Shown: positions 44,201 through 57,246 of the stretch, piece after piece
Layout of the letters: each line of letters opens with the position of its first letter
Position numbering within the stretch: position 1 is the first letter of the stretch
From: Drechmeria coniospora
Lineage: Eukaryota; Ascomycota; Sordariomycetes; Hypocreales; Ophiocordycipitaceae
Direction: 5' to 3'
NCBI RefSeq assembly: GCF_001625195.1
Contig: NC_054390.1
Location: 5,089,983 to 5,153,982 of the forward strand
Length of the DNA stretch: 64,000 nt
Notes under the pieces: generated by a model
The model's database searches: none
What the model was told of the DNA's origin: nothing
The model's input: only the letters and a program-made list of their open reading frames with translations
Position numbers and translations under genes: made by a program

Positions 44201-47200
44201 GGGCGACGGCGGAATGGTGCTTGTGCCAGGGGCGGGTCCAAGAGTAGTTTCTGTAACGAACCCACCAGTAGTGGTAACTACAATCCTTATAGGACAGACT
44301 CCCGTACATCCAGAGGATGGAAGGATAGTGCTAGTGCCTGGGGTTGGGCCCAATGTCGACTCTGTAATGAAACCGCCTGTAACAGTTATTACTATCTTGG
44401 TAGGGCAGTTGCCAATACATCCGGGCGACGGCGGAATGGTGCTTGTGCCAGGGGCGGGTCCAAAAGTAGTTTCTGTAACGAACCCACCAGTAGTGGTAAC
44501 TATAATCCTTGTAGGACAGACTCCCGTGCATCCAGAGGATGGATGGATAGTGCTGGTACCTGGGGTAGGGCCCAATGTCGACTCTGTAATGAAACCGCCT
44601 GTAACAGTTATTACTATCTTGGTAGGGCAGTTGCCAATACATCCGGGCGACGGCGGAATGGTACTTGTACCAGGGACGGGTCCAAAAGTAGTTTCTGTAA
44701 CGAACCCCCCAGTAGTGGTAACTACAATCCTTGTAGGACAGACTCCCGTGCATCCAGAGGATGGAAGGATAGTGCTACTGCCTAGCGTTGGGCCCAATGT
44801 CGACTCTGTAATGAAACCGCCTGTAACAGTTATTACTATCTTGGTAGGGCAGTTGCCAATACATCCGGGCGACGGCGGAATGGTACTTGTGCCAGGGGTA
44901 GGTCCAAAAGTAGTTTCTGTAACGAACCCACCAGTAGTGGTAACTATAATCCTTGTAGGACAGACTCCCGTGCATCCAGAGGATGGATGGATAGTGCTGG
45001 TGCCTGGGGTAGGGCCCAATGTCGACTCTGTAATAAAACCGCCAGTAACAGTTATTACTATCTTGGTAGGGCAGTTGCCAATACATCCGGGCGACGGCGG
45101 AATGGTACTTGTGCCAGGGGCGGGCCCAAAAGTAGTCTCTGTAACGAACAAACCAGTAGTGGTAACTATAATCCTTGTAGGACAGACTCCCGTGCATCCA
45201 GAGGATGGAAGGATAGTGTTAGTGCCTAGCGTTGGGCCCAATGTCGACTCTGTAATGAAACCGCCTGTAACAGTTATTACTATTATGGTAGGGCAGTTGC
45301 CAATACATCCGGGCGACGGCGGAATGGTACTTGTGCCAGGGTTAGGCCCAAAAGTAGTTTCTGTAACGAACCTACCAGTAGTGGTAACTACAATCCTTGT
45401 AGGACAGACTCCCGTGCATCCAGAGGATGGAAGGATAGTGCTAGTGCCTAGCGTAGGGCCCAATGTCGACTCTGTAATGAAACCGCCTGTAACAGTTATT
45501 ACTATCTTGGTAGGGCAGTTGCCAATACATCCGGGCGATGGCGGAATGGTACTTGTGCCAGGGGTAGGTCCAAAAGTAGTTTCTGTAACGAACCCACCAG
45601 TAGTGGTAACTATAATCCTTGTAGGACAGACTCCCGTGCATCCAGAGGATGGAAGGATAGTGCTAGTGCCTGGCGTAGGGCCTAATGTCGACTCTGTAAT
45701 GAAACCGCCTGTAACAGTTATTACTATTATGGTAGGGCAGTTGCCAATACATCCGGGCAATGGCGGAATGGTGCTTGTGCCAGGGGCGGGCCCAAAAGTA
45801 GTCTCTGTAACGAACCCACCAGTAGTAGTAACTACAATCCTTAGTAGGACAGACTCCCGTACATCCAGAGGATGGAAGGATAGTGCTAGTGCCTGGGGTA
45901 GGGCCCAATGTCGACTCTGTAATGAAACCGCCTGTAACAGTTATTACTATCTTGGTAGGGCAGTTGCCAATACATCCGGGCGATGGCGGAATGGTGCTTG
46001 TCCCAGGGGTAGGTCCAAAAGTAGTCTCTGTAACGAACCCACCAGTAGTGGTAACTATAATCCTTGTAGGACAGACTCCCGTGCATCCAGAGGATGGAAG
46101 GATAGTGCTGGTACCTGGGGTAGGGCCCAATGTCGACTCTGTAATGAAACCGCCTGTAACAGTTATTACTATCTTGGTAGGGCAGTTGCCAATACATCCG
46201 GGCGACGGCGGAATGGTGCTTGTACCAGGGGCGGGCCCAAAAGTAGTCTCTGTAACGAACCCACCAGTAGTAGTAACTACAATCCTTGTAGGACAGACTC
46301 CCGTACATCCAGAGGATGGAAGGATAGTGCTAGTGCCTGGGTAGGGCCCAATGTCGACTCTGTAATGAAACCGCCTGTAACAGTTATTACTATCTTGGTA
46401 GGGCAGTTGCCAATACATCCGGGCGATGGCGGAATGGTGCTTGTCCCAGGGGTAGGTCCAAAAGTAGTCTCTGTAACGAACCCACCAGTAGTAGTAACTA
46501 CAATCTTTGTAGGACAGACTCCCGTGCATCCAGAGGATGGAAGGATAGTGCTGGTACCTGGGGTAGGGCCCAATGTCGACTCTGTAATGAAACCGCCTGT
46601 AACAGTTATTACTATCTTGGTAGGGCAGTTGCCAATACATCCGGGCGGCGGCGGAATGGTGCTTGTGCCAGGGGCGGGTCCAAAAGTAGTCTCTGTAACG
46701 AACCCACCAGTAGTGGTAACTATAATCCTTGTAGGACAGACTCCCGTACATCCAGAGGATGGAAGGATAGTGCTGGTACCTGGGGTAGGGCCCAATGTCG
46801 ACTCTGTAATGAAACCGCCTGTAACAGTTATTACTATCTTGGTAGGGCAGTTGCCAATACATCCGGGCGACGGCGGAATGGTGCTTGTACCAGGGGCGGG
46901 CCCAAAAGTAGTCTCTGTAACGAACCCACCAGTAGTAGTAACTACAATCCTTGTAGGACAGACTCCCGTACATCCAGAGGATGGAAGGATAGTGCTGGTG
47001 CCTGGGGTAGGGCCCAATGTCGACTCTGTAATGAAACCGCCTGTAACAGTTATTACTATCTTGGTAGGGCAGTTGCCAATACATCCGGGCAATGGCGGAA
47101 TGGTGCTTGTCCCAGGGGTAGGTCCAAAAGTAGTCTCTGTAACGAACCACCAGTAGTAGTAACTACAATCTTTGTAGGACAGACTCCCGTGCATCCAGAG

Positions 47201-50200
47201 GATGGAAGGATAGTGCTGGTACCTGGGGTAGGGCCCAATGTCGACTCCGTAATGAAACCGCCTGTAACAGTTATTACTATCTTGGTAGGGCAGTTGCCAA
47301 TACATCCGGGCGGCGGCGGAATGGTGCTTGTGCCAGGGGCGGGTCCAAAAGTAGTCTCTGTAACGAACCCACCAGTAGTGGTAACTATAATCCTTGTAGG
47401 ACAGACTCCCGTACATCCAGAGGATGGAAGGATAGTGCTAGTGCCTGGGGTAGGGCCCAATGTCGACTCTGTAATGAAACCGCCTGTAACAGTTATTACT
47501 ATCTTGGTAGGGCAGTTGCCAATACATCCGGGCGACGGCGGAATGGTGCTTGTGCCAGGGGCGGGCCCAAAAGTAGTCTCTGTAACGAACCCACCAGTAG
47601 TAGTAACTACAATCCTTGTAGGACAGACTCCCGTACATCCAGAGGATGGAAGGATAGTGCTAGTGCCTGGGGTAGGGCCCAATGTCGACTCTGTAATGAA
47701 ACCGCCTGTAACAGTTATTACTATCTTGGTAGGGCAGTTGCCAATACATCCGGGCGATGGCGGAATGGTGCTTGTCCCAGGGGTAGGTCCAAAAGTAGTC
47801 TCTGTAACGAAACTACCAGTAGTAGTAACTACAATCTTTGTAGGACAGACTCCCGTGCATCCCGAGGATGGAACGATAGTGCTGGTACCTGGGGTAGGGC
47901 CCAATGTCGACTCTGTAATGAAACCGCCTGTAACAGTTATTACTATCTTGGTAGGGCAGTTGCCAATACATCCGGGCGGCGGCGGAATTGTGCTTGTGCC
48001 AGGGGCGGGTCCAAAAGTAGTCTCTGTAACGAACCCACCAGTAGTGGTAACTATAATCCTTGTAGGACAGACTCCCGTGCATCCAGAGGATGGAACGATA
48101 GTGCTGGTGCCTGGGGTAGGGCCCAATGTCGACTCTGTAATGAAACCGCCTGTAATAGTTATTACTATCTTGGTAGGGCAGTTGCCAATACATCCGGGCG
48201 ACGGCGGAATGGTGCTTGTGCCAGGGGCGGGCCCAAAAGTAGTCTCTGTAACGAACCCACCAGTAGTGGTAACGACAATCCTTGTAGGACAGACTCCCGT
48301 ACATCCAGAGGATGGAAGGATAATGCTAGTGCCTGGGTTAGGGCCCAACGTCGACTCTGTAATGAAACCGCCTGTAACAGTTATTACTATCTTGGTAGGG
48401 CAGTTGCCAATACATCCGGGCGATGGCGGGATGGTGCTTGTCCCAGGGGTAGGTCCAAAAGTAGTCTCTGTAACGAACCCACCAGTAGTGGTAACTATAA
48501 TCCTTGTAGGACAGACTCCCGTGCATCCAGAGGATGGAACGATAGTGCTGGTACCTGGGGTAGGGCCCAATGTCGACTCTGTAATGAAACCGCCTGTAAC
48601 AGTTATTACTATCTTGGTAGGGCAGTTGCCAATACATCCGGGCGACGGCGGAATGGTGCTTGTACCAGGGGCGGGTCCAAGAGTAGTTTCTGTAACGAAC
48701 CCACCAGTAGTGGTAACTACAATCCTTGTAGGACAGACTCCCGTACATCTAGAGGATGGAAGGATAGTGCTAGTGCCTGGCGTTGGGCCCAATGTCGACT
48801 CTGTAATAAAACCGCCTGTAATAGTTATTACTATCTTGGTAGGGCAGTTGCCAATACATCCGGGCGATGGCGGGATGGTGCTTGTCCCAGGGGTAGGTCC
48901 AAAAGTAGTCTCTGTAACGAACCCACCAGTAGTGGTAACTATAATCCTTGTAGGACAGACTCCCGTGCATCCAGAGGATGGAAGGATAGTGCTGGTACCT
49001 GGGGTAGGGCCCAATGTCGACTCTGTAATGAAACCGCCTGTAACAGTTATTACTATCTTGGTAGGGCAGTTGCCAATACATCCGGGCGACGGCGGAATGG
49101 TGCTTGTACCAGGGGCGGGTCCAAGAGTAGTTTCTGTAACGAACCCACCAGTAGTGGTAACTACAATCCTTGTAGGACAGACTCCCGTACATCTAGAGGA
49201 TGGAAGGATAGTGCTAGTGCCTGGCGTTGGGCCCAATGTCGACTCTGTAATAAAACCGCCTGTAACAGTTATTACTATCTTGGTAGGGCAGTTGCCAATA
49301 CATCCGGGCGACGGCGGAATGGTACTTATACCAGGGGCAGGGCCAAAAGTAGTTTCTGTAACGAACCCACCAGTAGTGGTAACTACAATCTTTGTAGGAC
49401 AGACTCCCGTGCATCCAGAGGATGGAAGGATAGTGCTAGTGCCTGGCGTTAGGCCCAATGTCGACTCTGTAATGAAACCGCCTGTAATAGTTATTACTAT
49501 TATGGTAGGGCAGTTGCCAATACATCCGGGCAATGGCGGAATGGTGCTTGTACCAGTGGCGGGTCCAAAAGTAGTCTCTGTAACGAACCCACCAGTAGTG
49601 GTAACTACAATCCTTGTAGGACAGACTCCCGTGCATCCAGAGGATGGAAGGATAGTGCTAGTGCCTGGAATAGGGCCTAATGTTAACTCCGTAATGAAAC
49701 CGCCTGTAACAGTTATTACTATCTTAGTAGGGCAGTTGCCAATACATTCGGGCGGCGGCGGAATGGTGCTTGTGCCAGGGGCGGGTCCAAAAGTAGTCTC
49801 CGTAACGAATCCACCAGTAGTGGTAACTACAATCCTTGTAGGACAGACTCCTGTGCATCCAGAGGATGGAAGGATAGTGCTAGTGCCTGGGGTAGGGCCC
49901 AATGTCGACTCTGTAATGAAACTACCTGTAACAGTTATTACTATCTTGGTAGGGCAGTTGCCAATACATCCGGGCGACGGCGGAATGGTGCTTGTACCAG
50001 GGGCGGGTCCAAATGTGGTCTCTGTAACGAACTCACCAGTAGTAGTAACTACAATCCTTGTAGGACAGACTCCCGTGCATCCAGAAGACGGAAGGATAGT
50101 GGTAGTGCCTGGGATAGGGCCCAATGTCGACTCTGTAATAAAACCGCCGGTAACAGTTATTACTATCTTGGTAGGGCAGTGACCAATACATCCGGGCGAC

Positions 50201-53200
50201 GGCGGAATGGTGCTTGTGCCAGGGGCTGGTCCAAAAGTAGTCTCTGTAACGAACCCACCAGTAGTGGTAACTACAATCCTTGTAGGACAGACTCCCGTAC
50301 ATCCAGAGGATGGAAGGATAGTACTAGTACCTGGAATAGGGCCCAATGTCGACTCTGTAATGAAACCGCCGGTAATAGTTATTACTATCTTGGTAGGGCA
50401 GTTGCCAATACATCCGGGCGACGGCGGAATGGTGCTTGTACCAGGGGCGGGTCCAAAAGTAGTCTCTGTAATGAACCCACCAGTAGTAGTAACTACAATC
50501 CTTGTAGGACAGACTCCCGTACATCCAGAGGATGGAAGGATAGTACTGGTTCCTGGCGTTGGGCCTAATGTCGACTCTGTGATGAAACCGCCTGTAACAG
50601 TTATTACTATCTTGGTAGGGCAGTTGCCAATACATCCGGGCGATGGCGGAATGATGCTTGTACCAGGGGCGGGTCCAAGAGTAGTTTCTGTAACGAACCC
50701 ACCAGTAGTGGTAACTACAATCCTTGTAGGACAGACTCCCGTGCATCCAGAGGATGGAAGGATAGTACTAGTGCCTGGCGTTAGGCCTAATGTCGACTCT
50801 GTAATGAAACCGCCTGTAACAGTTATTACTATCTTGGTAGGGCAGTTGCCAATACATCCGTGCGGCGGCGGAATGGTGCTTGTGCCAGGTGCGGGTCCAA
50901 AAGTAGTCTCTGTAACGAACCCACCAGTAGTGGTAACTATAATCCTTGTAGGACAGACTCCCGTACATCCAGAGGATGGAAGGATAGTGCTAGTGCCTGG
51001 GGTAGGGCCCAATGTCGACTCTGTAATGAAACCGCCTGTAACAGTTATTACTATCTTGGTAGGGCAGTTGCCAATACATCCGGGCGACGGCGGAATGGTG
51101 CTTGTCCCAGGGGCGGGCCCAAAAGTAGTCTCTGTAACGAAACTACCAGTAGTAGTAACTACAATCCTTGTAGGACAGACTCCCGTACATCCAGAGGATG
51201 GAAGGATAGTGCTAGTGCTTGGGGTAGGGCCCAATGTCGACTCTGTAATGAAACCGCCTGTAACAGTTATTACTATCTTGGTAGGGCAGTTACCAATACA
51301 TCCGGGCAATGGCGGAATGGTGCTTGTCCCAGGGGTAGGCCCAAAAGTAGTCTCTGTAACGAACCCCCCAGTAGTAGTAACTATAATCCTTGTAGGACAG
51401 ACTCCCGTGCATTCTGAGGGTGGAAGGATAGTACTAGTGCCTGGCGTAGGGCCCAATGTCGACTCTATAATGAAACCGCCTGTAACAGTTATTACTATCT
51501 TGGTAGGGCAGTTGCCAATACATCCGGGCGACGGCGGAATGGTACTTGTGCCAGGGGCGGGTCCAAAAGTAGTCTCTGTAATGAACCCACCAGTAGTGGT
51601 AACTACAATCCTTGTAGGACAGACTCCCGCACATCCAGAGGATGGAAGGATAGTACTGGTGCCTGGCGTAGGGCCCAATGTCGACTCTGTAATGAAACCG
51701 CCTGTAACAGTTATTACTATCTTGGTAGGGCAGTTACCAATACATCCGGGCGATGGCGGAATGGTACTTGTGCCAGGGGTGGGCCCAAATGTGGTCTCTG
51801 TAACGAACCTACCAGTTGCGGTAACTACAATCCTTGTAGGACAGACTCCCGTACATCCAGAGGATGGAAGGATAGTGCTAGTGCCTAGCGTAGGGCCCAA
51901 CGTCGACTCTGTAATGAAACCGCCTGTAACAGTTATTACTATCTTGGTAGGGCAGTTGCCAATACATCCGGGCGATGGCGGAATGGTGCTTGTGCCAGGG
52001 GCGGGCCCAAAAGTAGTCTCTGTAATGAACCCACCAGTAGTGGTAACTATAATCCTTGTAGGACAGACTCCCGTACATCCAGAGGATGGAAGGATAGTGG
52101 TAGTGCCTAGCGTAGGGCCCAATGTCAACTCTGTAATGAAACCGCCTGTAATAGTTATTACTATCTTGGTAGGGCAGTTGCCAATACATCCGGGCGACGG
52201 CGGAATGGTGCTTGTGCCAGGGACGTGTCCAAAAGTAGTCTCTGTAATGTAGCCACCGGTTGTAGTAACTATAATCCTTGTAGCACAGGCTCCGGTGCAT
52301 CCAGGGGGTGGAAGGATAGTGCTGGTACCTGGCGTAGGCCCAAATGTCGACTCCGTAATAAATCCTCCCGTTAAAGTTATTACTATCTTGGTAGGGCAGT
52401 TGCCTGTGCATCCAGGAGATGGCGGAATGGTACTTGAGCCAAGGGTGGGTCCAAAAGTAGTTTCTGTAACGAACCCACCGGTTGTAGTAACTATAACCCT
52501 CGTAGGACAGGCTCCCGTGCATCCAGAGAATGGCATAATAGTACTAGTACCTGGTGTAGGCCCAAATGTCGACTCCGTAATAAATCCTCCCGTTACAGTT
52601 ATTACTATCTTTGAAGGGCAGTTATTTATACATCCAGGTAACGGCGGAACTGTGCTTGTTCCAAGGGCTGGCCCAAACGTTGTTTCCGTAACAAATCCAC
52701 CAGTTGCTGTAATAATAATTCTAGTAGGACATACTCCCGTACATCCTGGGGATGGAAGAATGGTACTTGTACCAGGCGTAGGACCGAATGTTGATTCAGT
52801 AATTATCCCGCCAGTGACGGTTACAACGACCTTAGTAACACAGTTCCCAGTGCATCCAGCCGATGGCGGGATTGTACTTGTTCCTGGCATTGGCCCAAAC
52901 GTTGTTTCCGTAATAAATCCACCAGTTACTGTAATAATAATTCTAGTAGGACATACTCCCGTACATCCTGGGGATGGAAGAATGGTACTTGTACCAGGCA
53001 TAGGACCGAATGTTGATTCGGTAATTAACCCCCCAGTGACGGTTACAACGACCTTGGTAAAACAGTTACTAGTGCATCCAGCCGATGGCGGGATTGTACT
53101 TGTTCCTGGCATTGGCCCAAACGTTATTTCCGTGACAAATCCACCAGTTGCTGTAATAATAATTCTAGTCGGACATACTCCCGTACATCCTGGGGATGGA

Positions 53201-54152
53201 AGAATGGTACTTATACCAGGCATAGGACCGAATATTGATTCGGTAATTAGCCCGCCAGTAACGGTTACAACGACCTTGGTAAAACAGTTGCTAGTGCATC
53301 CAGCCGATGGCGGGATTGTACTTGTTCCTGGCATTGGCCCAAACGTTGTTTCCGTGACAAATCCACCAGTTACTGTAATAATAATTCTAGTCGGACATAC
53401 TCCCGTACATCCTGGGGATGGAAGAATAGTACTTGTACCAGGCGTAGGACCGAATGTTGATTCGGTAACTACCCCGCTAGTAACGGTTACAACGACCTTG
53501 GTAAAACAGTTCCTAGTGCATCCAGCCGATGGCGGGATTGTACTTGTTCCTGGCATTGGCCCAAACGTCGTTTCCGTAATAAATCCACCAGTTGCAGTAA
53601 TAATAATTTTAGTAGGACATACTCCCGTACATCCTAAGGATGGAAGAATAGTACTTGTACCAGGTGTTGAACCATACGTTAATTCAGTAATAACTCCGCC
53701 AGTAACGGTAACGACAATTGTTGTAGGACAGTCCCCGGTGCATCCAGTAGACGGTAGGATTGTACTTATTCCTGGCATTGGCCCAAGCGTCGTCTCTGTA
53801 ACAAATCCACTAGATACTGTAACGATAATTCTAGTCGGACATACTCCCGTACATCCTGAGGATGGAATAATAGTACTTGTACCAGAAGTTATACCGAATG
53901 TTAATTCGGTAATTATAGTTCTATCTGGATACAAAGTCCATATCCTTAAGCATTTATTAACTTTCTATTTTATAATGCAGTAAGCAACTCGATTGTATCA
54001 TACCGAATTCCTTGGCTATTTTTTGTAGTTCCGGAGCATATTATTTGAATTGGCTGAAATTCAATTATTATTGTCCCTTTATTATTTATTTCCTCTCCTT
54101 GAACGAGATTTAGAATAATAAAGAAAATAGTAAGGATTGTATAATACTTCAT
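41228..54152 (-). CDS. giant secreted repeat protein, probable cell-wall adhesin (copy 1)
   Basis: Proposed gene of two exons (54152-54004 and 53920-41228) encoding about 4,280 residues. Residues 1-20 (MKYYTILTIFFIILNLVQGE) are a signal peptide. From about residue 50 to 3,410 there are ~45 modules of 74 residues, each of two 37-residue halves such as GCTGVCPTRIVVTTTGGFVT and GCIGNCPTKIVITVTGGFIT, each with a CxxxC pair. Residues ~3,410-4,010 are 17 flocculin-like 35-residue repeats (TTQPWTGLGTTTTTVPPSG). The last ~270 residues form a distinct domain with six Cys (QITACSLTG, VITCPCNGTAMF, YTVQIGC). There is no C-terminal hydrophobic GPI signal. It probably acts at the cell surface in adhesion, heavily O-glycosylated. 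As assembled, three single-base indels (near 45843, 46340 and 47147) break the frame; two are homopolymer changes, so sequencing error is likely. Confidence 0.75.
42010..43800 (-). repeat. 105-bp flocculin-like repeat array (17 units)
   Basis: 17 tandem units of 105 bp (35 residues), consensus YIVTTQPWTGLGTTTTTVPP, then SGTLPGTIIVQTPQS. It resembles the flocculin repeat of yeast Flo proteins (TTxPWTGTFTSTST...VIVxTP). Units 5-7, 8-10 and 11-13 form a higher-order 315-bp triplet, showing recent amplification within the array. The outermost units at either end (1, 2 and 17) are the most diverged. Confidence 0.9.
43842..53900 (-). repeat. 222-bp repeat array (~45 units)
   Basis: Units of 222 bp encode 74 residues as two related 37-residue halves. 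The N-terminal 7-8 units (52,600-53,900) are more diverged (SAGCTSNCFTKVVVTVTGG), while the middle and C-terminal units are nearly identical. Adjacent 444-bp blocks such as 48338-48748 and 48770-49192 are almost the same, indicating recent duplication of unit pairs. Because the period is a multiple of three and stop codons are absent in several frames, long antisense frames occur. They are by-products. Confidence 0.95.
53921..54003 (-). other. proposed 83-bp intron, adhesin copy 1
   Basis: Donor GTATGA and acceptor TAG (…CCAGATAG). Removing it joins the signal-peptide exon, which otherwise stops at 53970, in frame to the repeat exon (...GI-R-TIITELTFG). The length is typical of filamentous ascomycetes. 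The nearer acceptor CAG would leave the frame shifted, so the TAG four bases downstream is preferred. No strong branch site is visible. Confidence 0.55.
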
Positions 54153-54205
54153 AATTATAAACTGCTTGGAATTCTATTAATAGAACAGTTCGGGAGGGTA
54201 TATAG

Positions 54206-54236
54206 AAGTCTATATATATATACTAATATATTTATA
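54206..54236 (-). promoter_or_regulatory. TATA-like promoter element, copy 1
   Basis: On the minus strand TATAAATATATTAGTATATA lies about 60-85 bp upstream of the ATG at 54152. It is the mirror of 57216-57246. Confidence 0.4.
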
Positions 54237-55175
54237 CTATTATAAGTTTAGTATTCTTGGATATTTATTGTAAAATGCCTTGGTATTAATAGAGTAGTAT
54301 TAGATTATTAGGAAAACGTATTATTCATGCAAGATCTTAGCTACTAGTTTTAATTTCTTTATTAGAGGAAGGTTGTGTCCTTATGTATTAATCGATTTAT
54401 ATATAGCTATTATAAGACAGAGTATAAATTGAAACTATTATGAGATCAGCTGATATATAGTATGACAAGTATTAGTTTATATTAGTTATACTGTATAGGA
54501 ATATACTAAAAGTAGTGTAGTGGAGATAATACCAGCCACAGTAGACTACTATAAGTCTAAATCATACGAGTCGGTTGATAAGTCTATTTACTCTTGGTTA
54601 GGTCGGATTGATTATTTACCTTCTTCTCTATACTCGGTTGCTTTTCTCCAAAAATACTTAACACTAATACGTATAGTATTGTAAGTGTATTGTTTGTGGA
54701 TAGCAAAATCCTATAAAGGGTAGGGGAACGAGCGGGATATTATTAGTTTATTGGTCGAACCGACCTTGTGGCTAGTTAATTTAATAGGGCGCTTTGAAGG
54801 TTGAAGTTTATTTTAAAGTTCTTGTATAAGTACGCATTGTAATTAAAACGGTTCTGGACTATATATTTTATAGTTAGAGTCTACTTGAACTGAAACTAGA
54901 AGTATTGTTTTATGTATACTGTTTGCGGATTAGATTACTCTAAGGAGTAAAAGTAGTATTTTAATTTTACCTAAGACAAGTAGCTGACATCCGGATCCGC
55001 AATCTAACTATAAAATATACAGTCCAGAACCGTTTTAATTACAATGCGTACTTAGACAAGAACTTTAAAATAAACTTCAACCTTTAGAGCGCCCTATTTT
55101 ATAGTTAGAGTCTACTTGAACTGTATATGCTGTTTGCGGATCCAGATGTCAGCCACCTGTCTTTAAAGTTCTTGT

Positions 55176-56276
55176 CTAAGTACGCATTGTAATCAAAACA
55201 GTTCTGGACTGTATATTTTATACTTAGAGTCTACTTGAACTGAAACTAAAAGTATTGTTTTATGTATACTGTTTGCGGATTATACTACTCTAAGGAGTAA
55301 AAGTAGTATTTCAGTTTTACCTAAGACAGGTGGCTGACATCCGGATCCGCAAACAGCATATACAGTTTAAGTAGACTCTAACTATGAAATAGGGCGCTTT
55401 GAAGGTCGAAGTTTATTTTAAAGTTCTCGTATAAGTACGCATTGTAATTAAAACGGTTCTGGACTATATATTTTATAGTTAGAGTCTACTTGAACTGAAA
55501 CTAGAAGTATTGTTTTATGTATACTGTTTGCGGATTATACTACTCTAAGGAGTAAAAGTAGTATTTCAGTTTTACCTAAGACAGGTGGCTGACATCCGGA
55601 TCCGCAAACAGCATATACAGTTTAAGTAGACTCTAACTATGAAATAGGGCGCTTTGAAGGTCGAAGTTTATTTTAAAGTTCTTGTCTAAGTACGCATTGT
55701 AATCAAAACGGTTCTGGACTGCATATTTTATAGTTGGATTGCGGATCCGGATGTTAGCTACTTGTCTTAGGTAAAATTGAAATACTACTTTTACTCCTTA
55801 GACTAGTCTGATCCGCAAACAGTATTGTTTTATGTATACTGTTTGCAGATCAGACTACTCTAAGGAGTAAAAGTAGTATTTCAATTTTACCTAAGACAGG
55901 TGGCTGACATCCGGATCCGCAAACAGTATACACAGTTCAAGTAGACTCTAACTATAAAATAGGGCACTTTAAAGGTCGAAGTGGTGGCTGACATCCGGAT
56001 CCGCAAACAGCATATACAGTTCAAGTAGACTCTAACTATAAAATAGGGCGCTTTGAAGGTCGAAGTTTATTTTCAAGTTCTTGTCTAAGTACGCATTGTA
56101 ATCAAAACGGTTCTGGACTGTATATTTTATAGTTGGATTGCGAATCCGGATGTTAGCTACTTGTCTTAGGTAAACTTAAAATACTACTTTTACTCCTTAG
56201 ACTAGTCTGATCCGCAAACAGTGTACATAAAACAATACTGTTTGCGGATCATACTACTCTAAGGAGTAAAAGTAGT
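55176..56276. repeat. asymmetric central spacer of ~255-bp units with inverted segments
   Basis: The block TACGCATTGTAAT recurs at about 54832, 55181, 55436, 55690, 56091 and 56402, and inverted at 55040 and 56613. Between copies, CTGTTTGCGGAT and ATCCGCAAACAG form hairpins around GGAGTAAAAGTAGTATT and ACCTAAGACAGGTGGCTGAC. Direct and inverted order alternate, and the two halves do not mirror each other. Confidence 0.9.
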
Positions 56277-57215
56277 ACAAGAACTTTAAAGACAGGTGGC
56301 TGACATCCGGATCCGCAAACAGCATATACAGTTCAAGTAGACTCTAACTATAAAATAGGGCGCTCTAAAGGTTGAAGTTTATTTTAAAGTTCTTGTCTAA
56401 GTACGCATTGTAATTAAAACGGTTCTGGACTGTATATTTTATAGTTAGATTGCGGATCCGGATGTTAGCCACTTGTCTTAGGTAAAATTAAAATACTACT
56501 TTTACTCCTTAGAGTAATCTAATCCGCAAACAGTATACATAAAACAATACTTCTAGTTTCAGTTCAAGTAGACTCTAACTATAAAATATATAGTCCAGAA
56601 CCGTTTTAATTACAATGCGTACTTATACAAGAACTTTAAAATAAACTTCAACCTTCAAAGCGCCCTATTAAATTAACTAGCCACAAGGTCGGTTCGACCA
56701 ATAAACTAATAATATCCCGCTCGTTCCCCTACCCTTTATAGGATTTTGCTATCCACAAACAATACACTTACAATACTATACGTATTAGTGTTAAGTATTT
56801 TTGGAGAAAAGCAACCGAGTATAGAGAAGAAGGTAAATAATCAATCCGACCTAACCAAGAGTAAATAGACTTATCAACCGACTCGTATGATTTAGACTTA
56901 TAGTAGTCTACTGTGGCTGGTATTATCTCCATTACACTACTTTTAGTATATTCCTATACAGTATAACTAATATAAACTGATACTTGTCATACTATATATC
57001 AGCTGATCTCATAATAGTTTCAATTTATACTCTGTCTTATAATAGCTATATATAAATCGATTAATACATAAGGACACAACCTTCCTCTAATAAAGAAATT
57101 AAAACTAGTAGCTAAGATCTTGCATGAATAATACGTTTTCCTAATAATCTAATACTACTCTATTAATACCAAGGCATTTTACAATAAATATCCAAGAATA
57201 CTAAACTTATAATAG

Positions 57216-57246
57216 TATAAATATATTAGTATATATATATAGACTT
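57216..57246 (+). promoter_or_regulatory. TATA-like promoter element, copy 2
   Basis: TATAAATATATTAGTATATA, 55-85 bp upstream of the ATG at 57300. The region from about 56700 to 57299 is AT-rich and mirrors 54153-54750, so both genes have the same proximal promoter. Confidence 0.4.

Larger units (their letters stand above)
47452..55175 (+). repeat. left arm of giant inverted repeat
   Basis: Position x pairs with 111452-x in the right arm. The left limit given is only where the window ends on the other side; the true arm may be longer. Coding sequence appears identical between arms apart from the right-arm indels at 63725 and 63930. Near the centre I see substitutions: 54473 T versus C, 54520 G versus A, and 54992-54996 (TAGCTGACAT versus TGGCTAACAT). 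Confidence 0.93.

Noticed and set aside
43842..47156. 1,104-codon plus-strand frame (VGQTPVHPEDGRIVLVPGVG repeats) and similar long antisense frames up to 64000
   Set aside because: They are the reverse complement of the adhesin repeats, have no signal peptide or unique ends, and stay open only because the period is a multiple of three.
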